Origin: Stomoxys calcitrans
Taxonomy: Eukaryota; Arthropoda; Insecta; Diptera; Muscidae
Direction of reading: 5' to 3'
Assembly (NCBI RefSeq): GCF_963082655.1
Contig: NC_081555.1
Coordinates: forward strand, 32,039,266 to 32,103,265
Length of the DNA stretch: 64,000 nt
Positions 11,256-24,300 of the stretch are shown here, in pieces. A program made the translations under genes and the position numbers. Below the pieces are notes generated by a model. That model did not search any database and was not told where the DNA came from. It saw only the letters and a list, made by a program, of their open reading frames with translations. Numbering within the stretch: the stretch's first letter is position 1; every line of letters starts with the position of its first letter.

Positions 11256-12192
11256 CCTTTTTTTTTCAAGAGCGTTTGGTCTCTTTCTTTAAGCTCTAAT
11301 TTAACCTGCCAGATTTTGAAATACAATTTAATGACTTTATTTATCAGGCTTAGCACTGAAAAAAATTCATTTTAATACAATTTAATGTAAGTTTGACACT
11401 GAAAGCCTAGGTTCCCCTAGGATATCACAGCATTTGTTATGATTCAATTAAAATGCAAAAATATTTTATGTGTCCAGAATAAATTTTTAGAGTTTTGAAC
11501 CCAAAAAAAAAAGACACTTGTTTCCACTACTAAAAAAAAAGAAATCTCTAATATGGCTGGTGAACATTTAAACTACAACAACGCCAACACCAAATTCCCC
11601 AAGGACAAGGTAGACAAATGTTGGTATCGTTTTTGGCCTTCCATGCACAATGTTATCCGAAAAGAATTTAATTCAGTATCAGCTCTTGGGTATTTCTTGC
11701 ATATATTTTTCTCATTAATGTTGCCATATAAATAAAATACTCTCCCACACATACACACACACAGACACACTAACACCCTCCAGCTCCTTCTGTTTGCCCA
11801 AGAAAAGAAAAAAACAGAGGTATATATGCTATTTGGTGTTTGGCGTATGATGTTGCCCACACGCACACATACTAACACAGGACAGGTGGTATGAGTATAA
11901 ATACTTCAGTTTTATGCCACATTGCAGACAGAGGAGTAATAAATAAAAAATGACTTCTGTGAATGGCAGACAGACACATTGCCCCAATTGGTTTGTTGAC
12001 TAGTTGAAATTGGTACAGAGATCCCACTCACACCCTCTGCTTGTATCCAAATTAAACATTATAATAAGCAGTAGAAGAGCATTAAGTGTGAGTGTGTGTG
12101 TGTGTGTGTGAGTGAGCGTGTATGAATGAGAGAACTGCTTGGTTGCATGACTCAATTTTTCAAATTAATTTGCTAGGTTAATGCAATCTTAC
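11256..12192. other. Single-copy acj6 intron DNA 3' of exon 3
   Basis: No repeat element is seen except a CA run near 11751 and a GT run near 12085-12112. No open frame looks coding. The consensus-like donor of exon 3 (GTAAGA on the minus strand) occupies 12192-12187. Confidence 0.5.
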
Positions 12193-12372
12193 CTGCAGTG
12201 GCCTTTGCGGAGGACCTCCCATACTGTGATGATGATACATTACATCATGCTTCATTTGGGAGGTCATTTGCGAGGGATGTACATGAGACGCTTGATGCTT
12301 TCCTATGTCTATCGCAGACAGCGCTTCCGCTCTGCTGAGTATGCCATCATTGATTCCAGCAAATATATCGCC
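12193..12372 (-). CDS. acj6: acj6 coding exon 3 (POU-IV box region)
   Basis: This exon is 180 bp and exactly 60 codons, phase 0 at both ends. It follows an acceptor (tattacag, ending at 12373) and is followed by the donor GTAAGA. It encodes residues 62-121 of the predicted protein. The segment GDIFAGINDGILSRAEALSA is the POU-IV box, an N-terminal motif special to Brn3/UNC-86/Acj6 proteins. It is followed by a His-rich stretch (MYHHHSMGG) and PPQRPLQ. The codons are undamaged although the exon is surrounded by repeats. The next exons, with the POU-specific domain and homeodomain, are not in the window. Confidence 0.93.
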
Positions 12373-15300
12373 CTGTAATAAAAATAAATTAATAATCATA
12401 GGTCGCATTTAGTTAGAGATGTTAGAGGAAAATTCTGTTGGTGTGAAATTATTTTTAACAAATGTATTATGGAAAATGGCCAAGTTCTTTTTTCACATCT
12501 TTTTCTAAATTCTGTTATTTTAAACACTACTTCGTTCAGTTTTGATGGCACTAAATCTAACTTTTCTTCTCAGTGGGTTAAGGACACTTATATCATAACT
12601 CTTGTCAAAGGAGCTGTTCCAATTTGTCTTCTAAATATAAAGAAATTATTGAAAAACTAGAAAGAGCGTGCTTAGTTCGGTCGGGCCGAATCTTATATAT
12701 CCTCCACCATGGATCGCACTTATCGAGTTCTTTGCGCGGTCTCTCTCTTTTTTAGACAAACAAAGAATAATGAATAAAAATTGATATGCTATTGGAGCTA
12801 TATCAAGTTTTATTCCGATTCGGACCATAAATGAGTTGAATGCTGAACATTGTAGAAGTCATTGTCATTGAAGTCATTCCATTCCGATAAGAATTGCGCC
12901 TTGTAGGCGCTCAAGAAGCAATCGAAAGATCGGTTTATATGGGAGCTGTATCAAGCTATAGATCGATTTAGACCATATTGGATGCGTATGTTGGAGATCA
13001 TGGGTGAAGCCGTAGTACAAATGTTCAGCCAAATCTTATGAGAATTGCGCCCTCTAAAGGCTCAAAAAGTCAAGATCCCAGAACGGTTATATGGCAGCTA
13101 TATCAGGTTATGTACCGATTTGCGCCATACTAAATACAGTTGTCGGAAGTCATAACAAAACACTTCATGCAAAATTTCAGCCAAATCGGATGAGAATTGC
13201 GCCCTCAAGCTGCTCAAGATGTCATGATCCAGGATAGGTTTATATGGCAGGTATACCAAGTAATGAACCGATTTGAACCATATTTCGCACAGTTGTTGGA
13301 AGTGATAACAAAACACCACGTGCAACAATTACAGCCAAATCGGGTAAGAATTGCGCCCTCTAAAAGCTGAAGAAGTCAAGACCCAAGATCGGTTTATATG
13401 GGAGCTATATCAGGTTATGAACCGATTTGAACCATACTTAGCACAATTGAATCGCGAAAGTCGGCCAATGAAATAGGAAATGGTCCAATGTCTCATCATC
13501 TTACCCACATGATATCCCTTGCCGCACCGATTTTGCATCCGTTAGGATAGGTAAGCTAAATTGACCTCCTTTCTACTTTCTTTCAGTAATAGCCTCGTCT
13601 TCTCACGATCCGCATCTCCCCATAGGACTTTCGTCGTCCTACCAAACGTTTAACAGTGCTACATCTGTTCGTCGCCCAAACCCTTAACTCGGATTGCATC
13701 GACCCGAAAGGCTTAGGGTTAACAATGTTTATTGACGGCAGTCTTTTGGCCTTCACTGCCAAATCGTCTTAGTCCGGTATAGCCCAGCACCGAAACGATG
13801 CGGATCGTGCCATCCTCGGAGAAGGCGTTAATCTCCTTGTCACACTCAAAGACTGTTCGTGACCTTACCGTCTTGGTTGTTATTGCTTTGATGGCCAGTT
13901 AACTGTGCGTAAAGATGTTAACACTTGACTTTCTCGCGTTAACACTACACTACCTCACGTATTCCGTGATCGCCCGGATCTCCGTCTTCAGGAACGCAAT
14001 ATGGTTTAGTAACTTTTGAATATTTTTATACCCTCCACCATAGGATTGGGGTTTATTAATTTCGTCATTATGTTTGTAACATCTCGAAATATGCGTCTAA
14101 GAAGTACATATATTCTTGATAGTCATGACATTTTAAGTTTATCTAGCCATGTTCGTCCGTCGAAAGCACGCTAACATTCGAAGGGGTAAAGCTAGGTGCT
14201 TGACATTTTGCACAAACACTTCTTATTAATGTAGGTCGGTTGGGATTGTAAATGGGCCAAATCGGTTCATGTTTCGATATAGCTGTCATATAAACCGATC
14301 GTGGGTCTTGACTTCTTTAGCCGCTAGAGGGCGCAATTCTTATCCGATTTGGCTGAAATTATGCACTTGGTGTTTTGGTATCACTTCCATCGGTTCATAA
14401 CCTGATATAGCTGCCATATAAACCGATCTTGGTTCTTGAGCCTCTAGCGGGCGCAATTCTTATCCGATTTGACTGAAATGTTATTTTTTGCACGTGGTGG
14501 TTTGGTATCACTTCCAACAACTGTGTTAAGTATGGTTTACATCGGTTCATAACCTGATATCGCAGCCATATGAACCGATCTTAGGTCTTTTGTACGACGG
14601 CTTCTCCCATGACCTTCAACATACGTGTCCAATATGGTCTGAATCGATCTATAGCTTGATACAGCTCCCATATAAACCGATCTTCCGATTTTGCTTGAGC
14701 ACCTACAAGGGGCAATTCTTATCCGAATGGACTGAAATATTACACAATGATTTTATTTTTATTCAGTGATAAAAGTCCCTAGCACGAATATTTTAGCGAT
14801 TTTTTTTTTTTGCAAATAATTTTTTGCCAAGTATTTTTAGATGGACAATGAGTGACCAAGGTGGCGTATGATGTATGACATATTTGGGTATAATTATAGA
14901 AAAGTAATCATACTCACCCATGTCCAATAAATTTTACAGAGATATTATTTTAAATGGTTGACGCTGTGTCAGAAGTTTTCGTCAAATCATGGGTGCTCCA
15001 AACTTTATGACATATTTTCACCATGGAACCATAACCGTAACACATTTCTGACAGACAGTATGAGGAAACTCTAACATGCCCTGATGTTTAAAGTACGCAA
15101 TTTGGACATAGGATATATGTTTTTATACCCTACAGCACCACTGTGGTACAGGGTATTATAACTTTGTTTGCCACGTAGGTTAGGTTAGTCGACTTTTTGT
15201 GTAAAAAAGTCGAATAATCGATTTTGAAGCCGAATAGTCGAAAGAAAGCTGCACTGAGAAAAAAGCTGCCCAGAGATATTTGTCTAAAATAAGCAAGCGA

Positions 15301-18300
15301 CATTTTCTCGACGTTTTAAAAGTATATTCGAATCAATGGACGAATCGAACAATATTTTATAGTAGCTCCCATATAAGGGTACATTTTACAAATAGAGATT
15401 TTTGCACCGAATTCAGCAACGTCTAGATGGAATTAAGAATATATAGAGTTCGATTGAGTGAGGGTGGTCTGTTTTCATGTTTAACACCATTTTTGCAAAA
15501 TGGTCTTTGATAAAGCCGAATACATAAAATCGCATAGAATAGAGATAATTTTGTGTTTCTTTTGGGGTTTTATAGAGGAAGTGCTAAAAAATAAAAGTTC
15601 GTCGATTCATATGGGCAATAAAATGTGATGTCCTACTTGAGTTTTAACATTCAGAGTAACACTAGTTGAAAGTCCTCTAGGTACTATCGACAATTTCAAG
15701 CTTAAATTCAATTACAACAAGTAAAAGCGTACTAAGTTTGGCCGTGCCGAATCCTGGCTACCAACCCCCATGGATTCTGTTAAAAATTGATACAAAATAA
15801 ATTTAGTTGAAGGGCATAATTTTATTCTACATACATTCCAAATCGGACAAAATTTGTGGCTTGTAAGGGCTTAAGAAGTCAAATCGGGATATCGGTTTAT
15901 ATGGGAGCTATCTGAACCGATATGGCCCATTTGCAATCCGCAACGACCTACAATACATCAATATTAAGTATCTGTGCAAAATTTGAAGCGGCCTGAAGTG
16001 TTTTGTTTTAACTACCAACAACTGTGTCAAGTATGGTCTAAATCAGTCGATATCCTGATATAGCCGCCGTATAAACCGATCTCCCAATTAAACTTCTTGG
16101 GGTTCTGGAGGACGCAATTCTTATCTAATATGGTTGAAATTTTGCATATGTCGTTTCAAGTATGGTCTAAATCGGCGTATAACCTGATATAGCTGCCATA
16201 TAAACCGATCTCCCAGTTTGACTTCTTAAGCCTCTGGAGGTCGCAATTATTGCTCGATTTACCTGAAATATTGGTAGTGGTGTTTTTCTATGACTAGTGT
16301 TTTTCTAATTGAAAATGTCATTCAAAGAACTTGACAAATGCGATCCATGGTGGAGGGTATATAAGATTCGGCCCGGCCGAACTGAGCACGCTTTTACATG
16401 TTTATGTTTAAATTGGAAAAAAACATGTTCAAAATCGCAAAAAAGTCGAATTTTTACAAAATGTTGATGTCTATTTTCTTTATAAGAGTTTTTCAACCTG
16501 ACTTCCACAATGAAAATCATTAATTTAAAACAGAGGAATCAATAAAATTTTTCCTACGGGAAATGTATAGTCAATTGCCCCAAATATACCGGTCCTAAAC
16601 TGGAGAATTAGTTACATGTCACAGGACTTATCAAACAGGAAATGAAAAGTTTCTATGTCATAACTCTTAATTATTTTTTAAAATGTCGCTTACTTATTGT
16701 TTAAAGTTGCATGTTAGCTCCCTTAAAAATACTTACAAAGTATACTCATCCTTTTCGAACTGTCCCAGGACCTATCCTACGGCGTTAGAATGGTGGCAAT
16801 TTGTCACCTCGAGCGACAATCCTTTATAAAGGTGATAGGTTTTTTCAATGTAAGGGGACGAGAACTGGAATCGGTCCCTATCACCAAAGGACCTATCCCG
16901 TTGCAGGTTTGGGACCTGTCCCCTTTCCCCTAGGGTTATTCTAGATTTTTCCAACAAGAGGTGTTATTTTGAATCTCCCGGAATAGTTTTGCAAGCGTGT
17001 TCGTGGTGGCCATTTGGATAACCCTATATAGACAATAATGTAACAATTAAACGTTCGAGAACCTTTGAGACTCCTAAAATAAATTGATGTTCCAAACAAA
17101 CTATCGTTTGATCTGAGACTATCTCCCTTATCTGTGTGTATATGACATGTTGCAACAGAAAGTAATTTCTCACAGCATAGTGGGTCATTTCAAAATTACC
17201 AAAAGCTTGTCTCAAAAAAGAAATAAAAAGTTCATCCAGCAAGTATTAAAATATTTAAATTTATTTCCTTGTGCACTTAAGTAAAATGATGCATCTGGTC
17301 ATGGTCAAAGGACATTGTGCCGGAAATTTGAAATGTGATTCGATATAAGAAGAATATTCACACTTTTACTTTCGTAGTGATATTTTAAAATTCGTCATTT
17401 GTATGGGCAATAATTCCTGGTATTACGAAAGTAAACAATAAAATATCAACAACAAAAGCAGCAACAGCGGAATAAACAAAAACGCCAAACAAAAAATGGT
17501 TGGTTGTATTTTTATCAAGTATTTGCATATTTAACACACATGGCCACATATTCATATGAAAATATGTACATATGTGTATGTGTGTGTGGTGTATGTATCT
17601 ATGCAAATGAAACATTGGATACGTAGAGGACATGATTACAGTCCACACACATCCTTGCAAGCGTTTTTTCCCCGTATAGATACCAAGCAACCAATGCGTG
17701 TGAATGGAGATGTACACTTATCACGCTCGTTTGGGTATATGCACAAGCTTACACATGGCTTGCGTGCAGGTGTATGTGTGCCACATCTCAAAAGTATGCT
17801 GCACATCGGTGTGCTTATAAATCATAAATGTTTAATTTAGTTTTTCTTCTTCTTCTTTTTTTGTTGCTCTGCCGTAACAGCAAACAATAACAAAAAAAAC
17901 ACAATCTCGGAAATTTTGAATCGCCATTCACACATACACACACACACACAGCCACCCACTCAGCACATCTAGCAAGCAAGCATGATGATGCTTTGGCAAT
18001 TTGTCAGGTGCACGTGTGCGTATGTGTGTATGCGGCTGAGAACAAGAGTTGAGTTGAGGAGAAAGAAAGAAGTTTTGTTGTGTCTGTTGACTTCACTTAC
18101 ATTTTGGCGTGCTGACCATGAATTGCATAGAAGGGATGCATCTTCTAACAAGCGACTCTGAAAAGATGGAGAGAGAAAGAGAGAGGGAACAATACACAGA
18201 GAGTTGTAAACATTTTTAAATAAGTTTTGTTTTTATTTATTTTGTTGTTGTTAAGTCATTTTCGTATTTTCTTTTTAATTTTTCATAACAAAAACGTTGA

Positions 18301-21300
18301 TAGGTATGTTTTGAGGTATATGTTAAGGCAAACAAAATATTAAAGGATTTAGCCTTAATAAAATATTGCCTTAAAAAATTAAAATGTGGAAATGAAGGTC
18401 AAGATGCATGTTTGACACGCTTCTAGAAAAGAAATATTATAAAATTTGTTTTTTAGACATGGCTATTTTAACATTTTTGTTTTATAGAGTCCTAATCTTT
18501 TTCACTCCATCGTGAATCGCATTGTAAAATTCTTTGGACGTTTTCGGTTTCAAGGCAATAGCAAAAACAATATAACTGGAAGTCATAAGAGGATAGCCAC
18601 ATAGACTATAAAATTTTTCAATGCAATTTGAAGCAGAAAGTCTTGCTCAAGGTGAAAAGATCAGTTTTGGGCATATGTACTAGAGTACGTAATATTTCCA
18701 AGCCCATGGCCCTGCAGGAAGTATGGGGTAAATTAACCCCAGTAATTCTAGTCTATTGCGTGGCTGCTTTGGCCTATTTTTCTTTTCACGGAATAAATCG
18801 GTGAATACACCCGCTTAAATGTGTCTAATAATACAAATTATCGGTCATATCACCAGTCATTTTAGTCCATTGCTTGTCTACTTTTGCGTTTTCACAGAAT
18901 AAACCGGTGAAAACGCCGGGTTGGATGTATCTCTGTTGGGGACAGTTCGTTTTTTAGGTGCGCATTCGTTGTTCTTGGTGTTTTTCTTGTTGTACACACA
19001 CCGTATAAAAAAAAATCACGTGTGTTCGTCTAAACCGGAGAAATTACAGTTTTTTTTTTTTTGATGACCGACTTTTTCACCGACCGGTGAAGTGACCAAT
19101 ATTTCAAACCAGTCAAATGACCGACCGCATGCAAAACTTCAGCCAAATTGAACAAAAATTGCGACTTGTAAAGACTCAAGAAGTCACATCGGGAGATCTG
19201 TTTATATAGGAGCTATATCAGGTTATACTCCGATTTGGACCATACTAGGCACAATTGTTGGAAGTCATAACAAAACACCACATGATAACTTTCAGCCATA
19301 TCTGACAATAATTGCGGCTTCCAGGGGCTCAAGAAGTCAAATCGGGAGATCGGTTTATATAAGAGCTATATCAGGTTATAGACCTATTTGGACTTTACTT
19401 GACACAGTTATAAGAGAACACTATATGCAAAATTTAAGCCAAATCAGATGAAAATTGAGACTTCCAGAGGCTTAAGAAGTCAAACCGGAAATCGGTTTAT
19501 ATGGGAGCTATACCAGGTTATGGACCGATTTAGACCGTACTTGGCGCAGTTGTTGGAAGTCGTCACAGAATATTACGTGCAAAATTTCAGTAAAATCGGG
19601 CACCATGGGGCTCAAGATGTCAAATCGGGGGATCGGTTTATATGGGTGCTATATCAGGTTATAGGCCTATTTGGACCGTACTTGGCACAGTTGTTGGAAG
19701 TCGTAACACAATACTACGCGCAAAATTTCTGCTAAATCGGACAAAATTGCGGCTTTAAATGGCTCAAGAAGTTAAATCTGGAGATCGGTTTATATGTGAG
19801 CTATATCCAAATCTGAACCAATATGGCCCATTTGGAATCTCCAAAGACCTACATTAATAAACATTATCTTTGCAAAATTTCAAGCGGCAAGATTTAAGCG
19901 TTCGACCGCTATCGTGATTTCGACCGACGGATGGATGGTCGGACGGACGAACGGATGGACGAACGGATGGGTGGACGGATCATGGACGGACGAATAGACG
20001 TATAAACCGATGGACAGACGAACGGATGGACGGATGGATGGACGGACGAATGGATGGACGGACGGATGGACGTACGGACGGATGGACGTACGGACGGATG
20101 GACGTACGGACGGATGGACGTACGGACGGATGGACGTACGGACGGATGGACGTACGGACGGATGGACGTACGGACGGATGGACGTACGGACGGATGGACG
20201 TACGGACGGATGGACGTACGGACGGATGGACGTACGGACGGATGGACGTACGGACGGATGGACGTACGGACGGATGGACGTACGGACGGATGGACGTACG
20301 GACGGATGGACGTACGGACGGATGGACGTACGGACGGATGGACGTACGGACGGATGGACGTACGGACGGATGGACGTACGGACGGATGGACGTACGGACG
20401 GATGGACGTACGGACGGATGGACGGACGAATGAATGGACGGGCGGACGGATGGATGGACTAACGGAAGGATGAGCGGACAGGGCTCGATCGACACAGAAT
20501 GTCGAGAGGATCAAGAATTTATATACTTCATGGGGTCACAGATCAATATTTCGAGGAATGACTAGATTAGTATACGCCCATCCTATGGCGGTGGGTATAA
20601 AAAGATGTTATAAAATTTTCGTCCCTTCTTTGAAGAACATCGGAGATAACACAGAATGCTGCATATACTCCTATTGAATACACAGACACTTTAGGAAACG
20701 AAACGATTTTGAGATATATATTGGAAAAGCCTGCCAAAATTTAAATCAGCCTACCAACGTAACAAAAGAAAAACTTTTTAAAGCGTGCTAAGTTTGACCG
20801 GACCGAATCTTATATGCCCTCCATCATGGATCGCATTCTTCAAGTTCTTTGCCCGAGGTCTCTTTATAGGCACACAAAGGGTAATGGAAAACAATTGCTA
20901 TGCTATTGGAGCTATATCAGGCTATGAACCTGTTCGGACCATACTGGGTTTTGATTTTGAAATTGAAAGCCATTGTGCAAATTTTCTGCCAAATCGCATA
21001 GGAATTATGCGCTTTAGGGGATCAAGAAGTAAAATCAACCTAAAATTTACCTTTCTAGGTCAACCGACAGTTTGTACGATTTACTCTATAGAGTCGTCAA
21101 CATTAGAGGGGGCCTGATTTCTCTTTATATGTTTCTTCAGAGCTTTGTTATGTTCTATTAGGACAAGTTCAGCGCCTCAAACCTCAAAACATGTGAATTT
21201 TTCGGCACTTATTAGCTCACTATCTGGCTCTACCTACTCCAGTTGACAACAAGTAAAGGCCATTGTCCACATTTGAGATAAAGGAAGCACCAAGATTGTC

Positions 21301-24300
21301 CTAGGCTTTGCCAAGTTAAAGACGCTCAGAGCCGTTATTCAATCAATCAACCCCAAAGTAACCCAACTTAACCAAAAAACAAGTAAAAAGGCGTTAAGTT
21401 CGGCCGGGCCGTATCTTATATACCCTCCACCATGGATCGCATTTGTCGAATTCGTTTCCCGGTATCTCATTTTAGGCAAATAAAGGATAAAGAGTAAAAT
21501 TGCTATGCTCCGATTCGGACCATAATAGTATTGACAGTTGGAGACCATAGTAGAAGTCATTGTGTAAAATTTCAACCAATTCGAATAATAATTGCGCCCT
21601 TTAGAGGCTCAAGAAGTAAAATAGGGAGATTGGTTTATATGAGTGCTGTATCAGGCTAGGGACCGCTTCAAACCATATTTGATATGTATGTTGAAGGTCA
21701 TGGGAGAAGCCGTTGTACAAAATATCAGCCAAACCGGATAATAATTGCGCCCTCTAGAGGCTCAAGTAGTCAAGATCCCACACCGGTTTATATGACAGCT
21801 ATATCAGGTTATGGACCGATTTCAACCATATTTAGCACAGTTGTTGAAAGTCATGACAAAACACGTCATGCAAAATGTTAGCCGACTCGGATAAGAATTG
21901 CGCTCTGTAGTGGCTCAAGAAGTCAAAATTCAAGATCGGTTTATGTGGCAAATTGCAAATTATGCCCATGAACATTCCACTAAGGAACAGGGGTAAACTT
22001 CTCACATACCAATGAGTACAGTCCGATTCAAGTTTTTAGGCTCAATGATAAGGGGCCTCCTTTTTATAGCCGAGTCCGAACGGCGTGCCGCAGTGCGACA
22101 CGTTTTTGGAGAGAAGTTTTACATGCCATAGTACGTACCTCACAAATGTTGCCAGCATTAAGAGGGGTAAACCGCCGCTAAAATGTTTCTCCCATGGTCT
22201 CGTCAGGATTCAAACCCAGGCGTTCAACGTCATAGGTGGAAATGCTAACCTCTGCGCTACGGTGGCCTTTATGGCAGCTATACCAAAACATGGACCGATT
22301 TAAAATATACTTGGCGTTGTTGGAAATCATAAAGAAACACGTCGTGCTAAACTTCAGCCAAATCGGATAAGAACTGCGCCCTCTAGTGACGCAAAAAGTC
22401 AAGGACCAAGATCGGTTTATATGGCAGCTATATCAAAACATGGACTAAAATGGCCCATTTATCATCCCAACCGACCTACACTAGTAAAAAGTATTTGTGC
22501 AAAATTTCAAGTGGCTAGCTTACTTATTCGAAAGTTAACGTGCCTTCGACAGATAGACGAACGGACAGACGTACTGAGGGACGGACAGACAGACGGACGG
22601 ACGGATCGACGGACGGACAGACGGACTGACAGACGGACGGACAGACAGACGGAGGGACAGACAGACGGACGGACTGACAGACGGACGGACAGACAGACAG
22701 ACAGACGGACGAACAGACACAGACGAACATGGCTAGATCGACTTAAAATGTCATGACGATCAAGAATATATATACTCTATGGAGGCTTAGAGGAATATTT
22801 CAAGGAGTTACAAACTGAATGACGAAGTAAGTATACCCCCATACTATGGTGGAGGATATAAAAAAATACTATCTGGAAATTCCACAACAAGTTGGGCTGT
22901 AAACTAAAATTGATACTAATTGTTTTTTCTTCTATTGTAACGTGCAATTTGTTGTTTCTTGATCCTTTATACTCAAAAAAAACCCAACACCGGCGGAACT
23001 TTGCAGTTTGTATTGGTATGTGATGAAAAAATGAGAGCGGTGTAATTTCCCCAACAAAGGCACAACTGATGCAAAAAAATATCCTCAACCAGAGATTCAT
23101 TCATTTTTCCAGCCAAAAGAAGTTAGTGGGAAAGGTGGGTGGTTGGTGGCCGCATTGAAGTATTTTGAAAGTAAAATGCATTTTTCATTTTCCGTTTGAG
23201 GGTTTTGTTCACCGTTAGCGTTTGTTCTGCTCATTTGGAAACTACCACAAAATTTATTGGTTAATTAATTGTTTTGGCTGCTTGTTTCTTTTGCAGGAAA
23301 TTAAGATAAATGAGAGCTGGGCCTTGACATTGAAATTAAGAACCACTCTCCCAATTGTGTAGATAGTAGACACAGACAGACGGACAGACGGACAGACAGA
23401 CACAGAAGCATAGCCGAGCACAGGGCGTCCTCGTACTCGTAGTGAAGATGGTTAAACATAAAAAGCAAATGTTCATCATAAATTTACTGCCATCGCAAGT
23501 TGGACACAGAAAAATTACCTGTTGTTGTTTTAGAAGGAGTCGTGTTGGCACTTTTGTTACTCAACAAGCAAACTTTTAATGGTGTAATTTGTTACTTCGA
23601 TAAGTTCAAATAAAGCTGTAATTATTGTAATCACCCTCACTTGCCTCAATGTTCCAATTAATAAATGTTCACATTAATTTTGTTGTTTGTTTTTACACAA
23701 GCATACCTTAGGCTTTTGAAGAGGGGATTTCAAATGGGATGAATATCATATAAGGCAAAAGTGGCAAAAACCTTAAAAAAAGATTTTTTTTTTGCAAACC
23801 ACAAACTGTTGCAATTAAAACCACCGTGGCATATTTAATGCAATCATGGAACAGTGTAGTCACTAAGTTAAGTTATTTAAAAATTCGATTAAATTGAAAA
23901 ATTACATTGGTGATGGTTTTGATATGGGCTGACATTTTGCCTTTTGATCCCAATAAGTATAATGCGAAATATTAACGATAACATAAATGGCCATGACGCA
24001 CTGTGGGATAAAATCAAAAATAAGACTAGTAAAGATTCTGCCGTTTTATAACGAAAAAAAATTATCTTCGAAATTTTAAATGATTAAAGCTGAAGTGTTA
24101 ACGAGATCATGTGCAAGGCCCTAGGCGGCCCGGGCGTCTCTTGTCAGCCCCCTAATGTTGGTCACCTCGGCATTTCAAAAACTTGTACGGGCTGCCAAAT
24201 CTTCATTTGTTGTCCCATTTCCAAAATTCCTTTTTATACTCTTTACTATAGGATATGGAAGTATACTTATTTCGTCATTCCATTTGTGACACCTAGAAAT

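Larger units (their letters stand above)
21378..22868 (+). repeat. Complete 150-bp-unit element, interrupted by a SINE
   Basis: The left end (gttaagttcggccgggccgt) and the right end (ggtggaggatataaaaaa) are both present. About four units lie between, interrupted by the SINE at 21953-22268. The right terminus contains the gacggacagac tract at 22552-22733. Confidence 0.75.

Noticed and set aside
17385..17717. 110-codon minus-strand frame near acj6 exon 2
   Set aside because: It derives from CA/GT-rich sequence, with no domain and no splice context.
19909..20514. Five overlapping long open frames on both strands (up to 201 codons)
   Set aside because: They run through the 16-bp minisatellite, whose unit lacks stops in every frame. 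The proteins are pure repeats such as RTDGRTDGW and have no independent support.
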